Source of the DNA: Selaginella moellendorffii
Taxonomy: Eukaryota > Streptophyta > Lycopodiopsida > Selaginellales > Selaginellaceae
DNA: 47,500 nt
Direction: 5' to 3'
Assembly (NCBI RefSeq): GCF_000143415.4
Contig: NW_003314263.1
Location: forward strand, 4,413,008 to 4,460,507
Shown: piece after piece, positions 12,652 to 21,472 of the stretch
How positions within the stretch are numbered: position 1 is the first letter of the stretch
Layout of the letters: each line of letters begins with the position of its first letter
Position numbers and translations under genes: made by a program
Notes under the pieces: model-generated
Told to the model about the DNA's origin: nothing
What the model saw: only the letters and a program-made list of their open reading frames with translations
The model's database searches: none

Positions 12652-13376
12652 TTTCTGCCTTTTTGGTTCGTTGCTCGATCCCTTTGGCTGCGCTGTAGGA
12701 AGGTGTACTTTCTTTTCCCATGAAGAGATGTTCTGTCATCAGTTGTAGTGGTGTTTGATTGTGAATCCTTCACATTCTCAAACACTAAATGCCTCAATTT
12801 CCACCGCACAATGCTTCCAATAGTCAGACTGTTTTCTTCTGTGTCAACAACCTCTAAAATCGCAACTCCAATATCATCCCAGCCCAATTCTTGATTAGCA
12901 ACCGCATCTCTTGGATCGACAACTGTGGCTAAGCCCTCAGCTACCACCTCCCCTTCGGGGTTGTTTAGAAACACTTTTGCCTGAATCCATGTAGCACGGT
13001 TCTTAAGATCCACGGAGGGAACATGCGTCGCACTTGCGCTGTCCCCAACATCTGCTTTCTTCTGCAGATTTTTCAAGGCAACAACAACATTTACCCCGAC
13101 GACCATCTCTCCTCGTTCAATAGCGACCACATTCCCATCGAAGACAGTCTCTACTGATACAGCAGCATTGCCTTCCCAAGCCTTTGACAGTGTATAACAA
13201 AGTTCCGATCCATAGACACAAGGGTCCCTTTTGCAACTCTCTTCCCACCATTCAAAATGTAAACCTTTTCCCCAACCCTGAAGGCCATTCTGAAAGTGCA
13301 GAAAAGAAGTTAAGACCATACAAAAAATGATTGGAGAATGGCCTAAATCATAACATACCAAATAGCATGAGGCCAC
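12432..13376 (-). CDS. ORF upstream of the transposase, probable N-terminal part
   Basis: A 314-codon ORF overlapping the transposase start in another frame. Residues from AVSVETVFDGNVVAIERGEM to about SIVRWKLRHLVFENV look like a folded beta-rich domain. In an alternative frame an ATG at 13288 begins MAFRVGEKVYILNGGKR, which runs open until about 13160 and then stops where the first frame becomes convincing. One indel or a small intron therefore separates the two halves. A second frame change near 12.70 kb precedes the transposase ATG, whose frame is open upstream (PKGSSNEPKRQK). I infer that 13288-10222 was one transposase gene, now broken or spliced. No family recognised for the N-terminal domain. 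Confidence 0.45.
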   Translation of the reverse strand: MASCYLVCYDLGHSPIIFCMVLTSFLHFQNGLQGWGKGLHFEWWEESCKRDPCVYGSELCYTLSKAWEGNAAVSVETVFDGNVVAIERGEMVVGVNVVVALKNLQKKADVGDSASATHVPSVDLKNRATWIQAKVFLNNPEGEVVAEGLATVVDPRDAVANQELGWDDIGVAILEVVDTEENSLTIGSIVRWKLRHLVFENVKDSQSNTTTTDDRTSLHGKRKYTFLQRSQRDRATNQKGRKWRWRFEWSRQLLVARGGAVNMLIGMLLKRREQDTRHCPGRQLAILCMRHYGHLLMLQNIRWGAWSSRGVWSA

Positions 13377-13644
13377 ATGCCATTATTCAAACATGCTATT
13401 GACACCCACGTGAAATTTCGCATTCACAAAATTGGCATGAGGCCTCATGCCATATTGATATACACACAGCTGCAGGCAAGTAAAAACATACATGACAATA
13501 CGCTAGCCATGAAATTGCAAGGGCCCAAGATGCCATGTGGCCTCATGCCATTTCTAAATGTGGTCTTAAGCCATTCCATGGTGAACATACCAGGAAGCAC
13601 AAGTGCCGAATATCAAGAGGAAGTGGTAGCCACACCAAAGAAAG

Positions 13645-13812
13645 TGCCGCTCGCAACACCGCAACTACTCGTAGTGCCGCTCGCAATACCACAACTGCTC
13701 GTTGTGCCGCTCGCACAAACTGCCACTCGCATAAACTGCCGCTCGCAATGGCGCTCGCAATGCCGCAACCGCTCGTAGACGCATAAACCACAGCTCACAA
13801 CGCCGCTTACAC
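13645..13812 (+). repeat. GC-rich minisatellite (GTGCCGCTCGCAA units)
   Basis: Imperfect tandem copies of GTGCCGCTCGCAAYACC plus a CAACTRCTCGT spacer, about 33 bp per long unit, decaying into shorter CGCTCGCAATG units. It is open in several frames only because of its composition, and I do not call it coding. It lies between the transposase and the divergent gene. Confidence 0.75.
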
Positions 13813-13859
13813 AAGCAGCGCTCATTATGCTCAGCGGAACCAAGAACACGGCGCACAAA

Positions 13860-15260
13860 AATGATAGACCTAGGAATGAGTTCGAGAATTCAAAAATAAC
13901 ACACGCTTGAACGTCACATCAAATCCTCTGACAAACTAGATCTTATGATTCCTCTGACAAATTTCAAACAGAGTAGCTTCTAGACTTTGCTGTCGGAGGT
14001 TGAACTTTGTCACATCATGTCCTTGCCTCGATCCAGCTGTGCCATGTCAGTGATTCGAACTTTGCCATGCCGTGTCAGCGATCCGCGCCAAGATTATTCG
14101 CCGTGTAAAGGAATAATTATGCTGTGTGTGTACATCCATTTATGGCAGGCCACACGCCATTCAAAGAATAATGCTAGTCGGGCATATTTTGGTGCATTTT
14201 TGGGTTCAAAATTGCATGAGCCCACACGCTATAAAGTTTACCTGTACCAAAAATAGAAACAGCTTTATTTACTTGGGAATTTAAGTGGTTGAGGCATTTT
14301 TAAACTTACAAACAAATGCCCTACTTACATTCATTTGGTTGCTTAAAATTCAAAAATATTATAAACCTTTCTTTTTGCATTTTCAATGTTTTCAATTATG
14401 GTTTTTGATTTTCGCAGGACCAGCCTAGTAATCTATTTGCATCCCGTCATGTTTATAGCTAGCTTTCGTTTGTCCCCTTCGCTGGCCTGAGATACATCTG
14501 CTCGGAATCTGCCTCTTACGGCATTTGCCCAGAAAGGGCATCTTTCTTCACGCAGCATTTGCCACATGTTTAGGGTTAGGGTTTAGGGTTTAGGGTTTAG
14601 CAATTCAGTAGCTTGATAAACATGCAAATACAGAACTTGATGCAAAATCCTTTGATATGTCACAATGCCCCTAGGACCATAAACACATTTCGATAGAGAG
14701 GGTCCTTTCATTTCACAACTCCTTACGTAGATCTTGGTGAAACCAGAGTTAGTGAAGTTGGTTTCTTGTGATCCCGCATCTGATTATGATGTCCCTTTGC
14801 AGTGTCGATGGAAAGGTCAATGCACACCAAACTGTAGAATCTTGGAGCAAAATAACGGTCGGATCTATAGCAAATGCCCCTGAAACATTGTAAGGCTCGT
14901 GTGGTCTCATGTGGTGTCCGATCGAGATGCTTCTTTTCAGGGTCATCAAGAAGGACATTGTATACCATTCTGTAAAATCTAGTTGCGATCTAACGGTTGG
15001 ATCTCCAGGAAACTCAAAACAATCTCGCGCGTGTCAGAATATTCTAGGAATATACTCCTATGTGCTCCTGAAAATGGCATGCGGTCCCACGCCATTCAAG
15101 AGATAACGCCAGATGACGCCGAGCATTTTTTAGTGCATTTTTTGGGATCAAAATTGCATGAGCCCACATGCTTGAACGTCACATCAAATCCTTTGACAAT
15201 TTATTTAGCTGAACATCTGGCATTTTTGGAAATACAAGATGCTTTGGAATATCCAATCAT
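13860..15260. other. intergenic/divergent regulatory region of the transposon
   Basis: About 1.4 kb between the minisatellite and the plus-strand gene, without a credible ORF. It holds a partly duplicated segment: 14140-14232 resembles 15073-15174 (each bounded by two palindromes and containing TTTTGGGWTCAAAATTGCATG), and 13903-13941 resembles 15166-15203 (CTTGAACGTCACATCAAATC). It probably carries the divergent promoters of the two genes. Confidence 0.5.
14568..14600 (+). repeat. short telomere-like repeat (TTTAGGG)n
   Basis: About 4.5 units of GTTTAGGG/GTTAGGG inside the transposon. Interstitial blocks of the plant telomere motif also occur outside it at 24597-24806, 39283-39397 and 47137-47183. 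Confidence 0.9.
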
Positions 15261-15266
15261 GCATGG

Positions 15267-15274
15267 TATAAATA
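15267..15274 (+). promoter_or_regulatory. possible TATA box of the plus-strand gene
   Basis: TATAAATA in an otherwise mixed context, about 0.6 kb upstream of the first donor-like site (15847). Placement is compatible with a promoter for the long plus-strand gene, but no transcript evidence is available and the sequence is AT-rich locally. Confidence 0.25.
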
Positions 15275-15494
15275 TAGCGAGGGTATTAAATGATATCCCA
15301 ATCATGATCTTTCTTTTAGATTTCGCGTGCATGCAGTCCGAGGAATGATGACGTTGCGGATTTCTTTTGGATTTCACGTATGCGCGCGCCGATCCAGAAA
15401 TTAATGGTGGCGCCCAAGTCCGAGAAATGATGACGTGGCGGGATTACCAACCGTTGTGACATTTCGCGCGTGTGAGGTTAGGTTTTGCATTTTG

Positions 15495-15700
15495 CTTCGT
15501 ACTCGCGCTCGCACACTCGCGCTCACATCGCGCTCCCACTCGCGCTCCCACTTCTCTACAGGTTTCTCGTGTGCATCGGCGTCCACTCGCGCTTGCATCA
15601 CACTCGCGCTCGCATCGCGCTCGTGTGCATCGGCGTCCACTTCAAGACACACCCAATTTGTAACTTCGCCGCCAACTCCGCCGCCCACTCCGCCACCCAC
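15495..15700 (+). repeat. GC-rich minisatellite (CTCGCGCTCGCA units)
   Basis: Tandem CTCGCGCTCGCA/CTCGCGCTCCCA units, two copies of GTGTGCATCGGCGTCCACT (near 15570 and 15622), then CCGCC-rich repeats (CTCCGCCGCCCA). It lies at the 5' end of the plus-strand gene, so it may be 5' UTR. ORFs across it have low-complexity Arg/Ser/His composition and are not credible proteins. Confidence 0.7.
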
Positions 15701-16084
15701 ACGCAGCCCACTTGGCGTCCCGGGAGATTTCAGCGCCACTCTCCAACTGTAAGTGGCAGAGTAGCCTTGCTGCTACGATCCGCTGCACACACAGTGCACA
15801 TTCGCCAGCGAGTCCGGTTGTCACGCCTCCATTCGGCTTCAAATGGTAAGTCTTTTAGGCCAAGTAGAAAATGGCATGAGGCCACATGCCATTCAGTAGC
15901 AACATTGGCATGCACCGATTGGGCTCTCGAGTGCAGTCCGGTTACAGATGGCGTGTAGCCTTACGCCATCTTAGGATGCAGCCTCAAGACATCTGATGCA
16001 GTGGTGAATGGCGTGTGGCCTCACGTTATTTCCAGCTACTAGCTTTTCATCTGTCAGCTCTAATTGTTGTGCATTTCTGAACAG

Positions 16085-19000
16085 GCGAGGAATTGCGTTC
16101 TTCTTCCAGCCACTGTCAATGTGGATGCAGAGAAGGGGGAGGAGCTCACCAGTTGGACTTTCGGGATGGAAGGCGAGGATCTGAGGCTGTACAACACAGA
16201 TGGTGGGAGAAAAGAATGCATGGGGATCCTCATCCAAGTGACAGACACTCCATGCAGTTCCATGCAAGAATATGGACTGGCACTTGTGGTAGAGACAGCG
16301 TCTACCTTCAAGATCCACCTTGCACATCCTAGCGGCTTTCCGGAGGGGGGCAGCGGCGCAGGAATTCCTAGAGGGAGCTAGGGAGAAGTTGTCCAGGAGG
16401 CCCACAATTTCAAAGATGCTGCGGGTCTATGAAGATCACATGGAATCCACGGACCTCACCTACGACGATGTTCAAAAACTATATTCCAACATTGAGCCGT
16501 TGAGAGTGACTCCAGTTCGCGAAGCAAAGGGGAAGGGGGTCGATCTGGAAACTACCTCGAAGCAGAAAAGGGTGGTCAAGCTCAAGCCGACGTCCGACTC
16601 TCCTGCTCCAAAAAAGAAGCTACTCAGTGATGCCATTGCCTCGGGTTCGAACACTACACCCACCAAAAAGAAGAGCCGCAAAGAGCAGAAAGAGCAAGAA
16701 GAGGCAGCAAAAATCGTCGCAGATAATAGTACTTGTTACTATTCCAACAAAGTATATACAATCGACGTGAGCCGTATCGACATCCAAAGCAAATACAACC
16801 ACAGGCTAGTATCTGATGAGTGGGTGGAGAAACTGAAGCAGAAGATGCTGGCAAGTCCAGTAACACCTGACATCGTAGACGTGATCCCCTACTACCGAAC
16901 AATGAAGGGCGAGACGAGGTTTCCAGACTTGATCAATAGGAAGGTGTTGGACGATCAGAACATCCGGTTCTATGCCGTCTCCGGGCAGCATTCTAGCTTG
17001 GCGATGCAAGAGATAGTTGTGGATATTATGGTGGGCGAGGAGGTGAAGAAAGTCTTCAAGACAAGAGTTGTCCGCCTGATAAAAGGCAACTCGCCCCTCC
17101 GATCTATCATATACATCTCCCACGCACAGAATGTCAAGCAAGAAATGTGCTACAAATCAGGTCTGCACGAGACATTGGCACGAACACGGAAGCTCTGGGT
17201 TCAACTGAAGAAGCCACAAAAACCAGGACAAGGACGTGCACTAGCAACTAGCGCCTGGCAGGTAAGCCTCGTTGCATGTGGCATAGCATGTGGCCTCACG
17301 CCATTTCCATTGCAGGAATTCTCGAGTCTTCTCTCGAAAACACTGGGGGTCAATGACATACTCAGCATCCATAACATTCTACTCGCGACAAAAGTTGTTT
17401 TTGACAAATGGGTAGATGTGCTGAGGAGGTACCATGACGGGGAGTTGCCAAACTCAATGGGTGTGGAGGACGGCTGGAAGCCCAATGATTTGAAGCTCAA
17501 CGCCTTGCGTTTCTCGCGGTCTCTAGACGACGACGACCTTCTGACAGTGGCTAATGCTCTTCTACGTGGTGAGGTAGTCTTCAACAAGACCAAAATGACT
17601 CCCGGCCATATTGTGACATACGAGGACTTGTGCACGACTCTGAGAGCTCGTGCGCTATTGAAGGATTGGATCTTCGAGCAAGTGGCCGTGGAGAGGGTGA
17701 GCATCGACACCACGCAAGAGATGATGGAAGCGCTGGAGTTGTCAAATGAAGACATCGACGAGTACGTGAAGGGGGCCCCCAAGTTCATCGATCTGCTGTG
17801 GGATGCCACGAAAAGTAAAGCTGAGAAGTTGGATCAGTATCCAAATTTCATTAAGATTGATGTCGACCGCCGGCTTCAGAAACAGCTCGACCCCGCAGCA
17901 GAGGCCTATCGAGAACCTTACCGGGTATACTTGAATTCGGATGAGGATCAAAGGTGGAGGAGCATCGTTTCCCGTGGAGATGAGCAGGTCAAGAACATCT
18001 TTTGTGTGATGGACTTCACAAACGAGGAGATCACTCATGCAGACGAAGTCAGCTCCATCATTGACTTAATGGTGGGACTTGCGGAGGTGGAATCTTCAGT
18101 CCACTATATGATCTACGACTCCGAATCCTATCACAAGTTCTGGAAGGCCTTGAACGAGGTGAAGGCTCGGTTGAAAGGCAAGGAGATGCGGGAGATCCAT
18201 GGGATAATGGCTAAGAAGAAGATACCGACGAATGTCCGCATCTTCACACTTGCCCTTGTTATTGGTCCTGCAGCAGAGTGGGACTGGAGTGACTTCCCAG
18301 CTTCGTTCGACAAGGCCAATCGAATTGATCTGAGGGAGGTCAATTTACCCGTGCCTGAGGAACTGAAGACGGCTATGGAGCTTTCGAATCCAAAGAAAGC
18401 TCCAGGTGCAGCATGGGAAATGCTCAGCTGGGTCTTCAATGCAATAGCGGGTGGGTCACCTGCTTCCGACTCCAAGGGCAAATGCGTTGTCGAGTACAAC
18501 TGCGACGGACTATTCTTTCAAGCCGCACTACTCAAGGGTGTCCCGTGTGTTGCGGTGACAAACTCCATTGAAGAGGTGACTTCAATGGAGCATATAATTA
18601 CAGTTGCCAAAGAAAAACAGTATCTTCTCTGCGAACCTGGTGAGTACACACTTTAAGTTTAAATGTTATCTCACAAGCTCTATATGCAGGAGTGTGGCCA
18701 CCCCCAGATGCTGAAAGCGGCGTTAACAGCTACTGTTGCTGAAGAATACCCATGTTGGGCCGAGCTCACAACCTGCACAAGGTAAGGTCACGTGAGGCCT
18801 CACACCATTTTGATTATAGATCGTTGTGAATATTCAGACACGAGGACTGAAAAGCGCACTGGTGGCGCATCGAAGAAGGACAAATAGACAAGCAATAGGA
18901 AAAAAGGAGGTACAAATTATATTTGCAATGGCGTGTGGTCTCATGCCATTCCTTGCAGGAGAAACTTCTTCAAAGGCAAAACAGGCAAGCACCAGCCAAG

Positions 19001-21472
19001 CTCAAACTGACAGTGGTCATAAAAAGCGAAAGCACGTTGGACAGTCATCGAGATCAGAGGCATTTGATTCGAAAAGGAAGAAGGGCAACGAAAAGATGAT
19101 AGGTAATGCCTCGCGGTTATGGCGTGTGTGCTCATGCCATTCATTGCAGATCAAGGGCTGAGTGAAAGCAGGCAGTCACCACCTCATTACTCAGATTCCT
19201 ATGGCGGACTCCCCTTCCCCAATCTCAATGGAGAGGTACAATGGATGAGGGAAGCTTTTCAAGGCAGGGCCACGTTTTTCTCATCTCGTCGTCTTCGAAG
19301 GGTGCAAGAACGTGCAGAAACCATGTTAAGACAGTCGGGTGAGGATACGGTCCTAGGTCACGCACTAAAACAGGCTATGGATGTCTTGTATTTTGAGATG
19401 GAGACTCGGCCAGATGATTTTCCCAAGATGGTCCTGGAAGAACAAGCCATCCAGCCTGAGCAGCCTATGGAAGAAATGCAGGAGGGGGATGAGGAGCCAG
19501 AGAAAGATAATGAGCAGGAAGAGCAGAAGGACGAAGAGGAGGACAAAGAAGAGGAGGACGAAGAAGAGGAGGACGAAGAGGACTTGGATGGTCCTCACAA
19601 TGGTGACGATCACAATAATGACGACGACGATGATGACGATGATGGCCAGCCTGAGGTGGCCAAAGAGCAGCGGAGGAAGGTCATACAAGACAAACCATCA
19701 GGTAAATAATAGTACATCCATTCCTAACCTTTTACCATTTCTAACATTGTCCATGTAGGTCGCAAAGCAAATGGTAAGTAGAGATTATTCAGTTGAATTA
19801 AGATACAAACTCTAGCCTTTAGTGTCGAGGAAGGATAGTGCCAAGCAAGGGTCGAAACGTATGTCCAATCCTTCAGAATCAGCAGTGCGCCCAAGTGATA
19901 TCGGTCCTAGTTCCTCAATAGTTGTTGATGGTAAATACAGTATAGTCGATTCAATGTGCTAATGAGTTTGTTTTTAGTAGCACGGGAGGATACCATCTCA
20001 ATCGAAGGGAGATATTTGGACATGCATATGGATCCGCCAGTGGACTCTACTTGGCTGCAAGAGTCATCAGAGCTGGTGGAGGCTACTATCCATATCAACG
20101 CCAAGCAAGTTGACCACGCTCCACTTGATGCTGCCCATACCACTGAGTCAATCTTGTCCACGTATCCAACTGACGGTGACCAGGCGCCATTGGACCCACA
20201 TGAGGCCGCCCCAGCCGCCGAGCCGGTCGTATCCTCATTTCCAACGGACTCAACGTGTGCCCAATCTTCTGACTACGCGCCGTTGGAACCTCCCTACACC
20301 GCCCCTGCTGCCTGTTCGGTCATGTCCACTTTGCCAACGGAGGCACCAGCTGAAATGGCGTGTGATCACATGCCATCGGAACCACCCTATGCCACTGTTG
20401 AGCCAGTTGTACCAGAGTCTACAGCTGAAATGGCATGTGCCCACACGCCATCGGATGCGATTGACCCCACATTGCAGAGGAGAGTATTTCTACCCTTCAC
20501 GTTTCCTCGACCAAAACCCTCTCAACGACCATCGGGAGCAACATTCGCTAATATTGTAGATGGTAAAATTGACTTGTACCATTTTTTATGCTGACGTATT
20601 TCATTTCAGAGTCACAGCGAAGGTACTGTATCGTTTTTGATCTGAACGGTGTCCTTTTCTCCCATGAGCGTGGCTCGTCCTCGAATGTCATTGCACCCTC
20701 CAAAGCCTGCGGTCGCAAGTTGGTCAAAAGAGACAGATTCACATTAATCACACGGCAGAAACTGCGGGATCTAATAATGACCATGCGACACTTAAAACAG
20801 AGGGCCGGGTTCAATTTGCAATTGGCAGTTTGGACATCCATGATGCGCCACAATGCATTAACGTTGCTACAGATGATGCACGATCAGACGCGAGTAATAT
20901 TACTATTTGACTTTCTCCTAACGCAGGAGGATTGCTTGACTATGGTCCATGTGAGGGGTAGCAAGCCCATCTTCGTCAAGACAGAGGCTGTAGTGATGAA
21001 CCGGACTGCTAGCTCAAGTGAAATCCTCATCATCAATGACTCGCCGATTAAAACTGTAGCGAACACGCACACATATGCAGTGCACCCCATCTCTTGCAAT
21101 ATGGAAACTAGGGAGAAGAAACCGTATGTTCTAGGGGACCTTGCAAAACGGCTTGGAGCGATGGTGATAGAGAACCGGCCAGTCCAGGAGGTGGCTGCAG
21201 AAATCAACCAAATGGCAGATGGAACGGTATATCAGAAGCCATTTGATCGGACAGACACCAGTCATCATTTATGGCATGTATATTGTCTAGCCAAGCACTA
21301 TCCGCATCTCCATAATCTGCTCAACCAGATGGGTTCTTCGACCACTGAACATGAGCGTGGACGTATTAGAGAAGAGATGGCATTACTATTGGGTTTAAAT
21401 CCTGATAGTGTGGAAAGTGATGAAATTCCAAGATTATTGTATAGGCATTGGAGGCAAAAAATAACAGTCTGA
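16085..21472 (+). CDS. long multi-exon gene: ParB/Srx-like, acidic, PT-rich and FCP1-like HAD parts
   Basis: Probable exons, from GT-AG sites with matching phases: 16085-16288, 16362-17261 (73-bp intron between), 17316-18639, an uncertain part at 18690-18909, 18959-19102, 19150-19701, a 15-bp microexon 19759-19773, 19823-19930, 19978-20562 and 20610-21472. From 18959 onward every junction is phase 1 and every intron is 47-57 bp, so the reading frame runs without a break into the phosphatase domain. The join at 18640-18909 does not keep frame with the sites I can see, so this could be two genes or a damaged one. An upstream exon ending at the GTAAGT donor at 15847 is likely. The gene is divergent from the transposase in the same element, so it is probably transposon cargo or an accessory gene. 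Confidence 0.6.
16362..18639 (+). CDS. ParB/sulfiredoxin-like domain with helical C-terminal region
   Basis: The translation opens with a basic, disordered stretch (KKKLLSDAI, KKKSRKEQKEQEEAAK) and then a domain at about 16747-17190. It has YTIDVSRID, RLVSDEWVEKLKQKM, TPDIVDVIPY and finally YAVSGQHSSLAMQEIV, the order and spacing of a ParB/Srx nuclease-like fold, with GQHS in place of the GQHR/GERR box. A long helical region follows. Near 18480-18560 a Rossmann-like pattern (CVVEYNCDGLFFQAALLKG, then CVAVTNSIEEV) faintly recalls motif I of N4/N6 DNA methylases. ParB-fold proteins bind or nick DNA and often accompany methylases in prokaryotic elements; here the function is inferred only. An in-frame 54-bp intron-like insert (17262-17315) interrupts it. 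Confidence 0.5.
17262..17315 (+). other. 54-bp palindrome-bearing intron, in frame
   Basis: CAG|GTAAGC donor and ATTGCAG|G acceptor with the palindrome 17283-17305 between, ending 10 nt before the acceptor end. It has 54 nt and no stop, so it can be either spliced or translated (it would encode GIACGLTPF and neighbours). Confidence 0.65.
18690..18909 (+). CDS. uncertain middle exons of the long gene
   Basis: Between a GTGAGT donor at 18640 and a TATATGCAG acceptor at 18689 lies a 50-bp intron; the open frame that follows (HPQMLKAALTATVAEEYPCW) is protein-like but out of phase with the upstream exon. A second donor at 18782 (AAG|GTAAGG) opens an intron carrying the palindrome 18785-18809, with candidate acceptors at 18819 and 18837. 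The exon before the next palindrome intron (18910-18958) also fails to keep phase. Either an indel has damaged this stretch or I have the wrong splice sites. Confidence 0.4.
18910..18958 (+). other. 49-bp palindrome-bearing intron
   Basis: GAG|GTACAA donor, palindrome 18927-18950, then CCTTGCAG acceptor 8 nt downstream. The palindrome makes up half of the intron. Confidence 0.6.
18959..19701 (+). CDS. basic NLS-like and acidic D/E-rich segment of the long gene
   Basis: Exon 18959-19102 is Ser/Lys rich with NLS-like clusters (KKRKH, SKRKK). After the 47-bp intron 19103-19149 the frame continues into a helical segment (VQWMREAFQGRATFF, SRRLRRVQERAETMLRQ), then a long acidic tract from about 19487 to 19660 (Glu then Asp runs, with EEDKEEEDEEEE and DDDDDDDD). 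Such tracts are typical of chromatin-binding or histone-binding proteins. The opposite-strand ORFs here are composition artefacts. This part links the ParB-like and phosphatase-like parts. Confidence 0.6.
19103..19149 (+). other. 47-bp palindrome-bearing phase-1 intron
   Basis: ATAG|GTAATG donor, palindrome 19118-19141, then CATTGCAG acceptor ending 8 nt after the palindrome. Frames on both sides agree (phase 1, giving GAT across the junction), which makes this the best supported of the palindrome introns. Confidence 0.75.
19823..20562 (+). CDS. PT-rich repeat segment with two in-frame palindromes
   Basis: Exons 19823-19930 and 19978-20562 are separated by a 47-bp phase-1 intron. The protein contains four degenerate repeats of roughly DxAPLxPPxxAPA...STxPT, followed by a fifth and sixth in which the palindromes 20354-20377 and 20429-20452 are translated as EMACDHMPSEPP and EMACAHTPSDA. 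The flanks CAGCTGAA and ATCGGA are shared by the two palindrome copies, so that pair arose with a local duplication of about 75 bp. Likely a disordered linker. Confidence 0.65.
20610..21472 (+). CDS. FCP1/SCP-like HAD phosphatase domain (C-terminal exon)
   Basis: The last exon begins after a 47-bp intron and encodes about 287 residues. RYCIVFDLNGVLFSHE carries HAD motif I (DxN variant, nucleophile Asp at 20639-20641). LAVWTSMMRHNALTLLQMM is the motif II region, IFVKTEAVV may supply the motif III Lys, and EILIINDSPIKTVAN is motif IV with an ND pair. This order matches the NIF/FCP1-type CTD-phosphatase fold of plant HAD proteins; motif I DLNG rather than DLDG is common in plant FCP1-like proteins. 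The C-terminal 90 residues are helical. Biochemically it would dephosphorylate phosphoserine substrates; its role in a transposon is unknown. The stop TGA is at 21470-21472. Confidence 0.7.

Noticed and set aside
15435-15958. ORFs of 60-157 codons over the CTCGCGCTCGCA minisatellite
   Set aside because: Open in several frames on both strands because of repeat composition; no domain and no splice support.
16064-16381. reading 16064-16381 as a complete small gene
   Set aside because: A GT-AG intron (16289-16361, phase 0) joins its first part to the long ParB-like exon, so it is better seen as an exon.
19358-19688. minus-strand Ser- and Val/Ile/Leu-rich ORFs
   Set aside because: Shadows of the acidic GAG/GAC-rich plus-strand exon.
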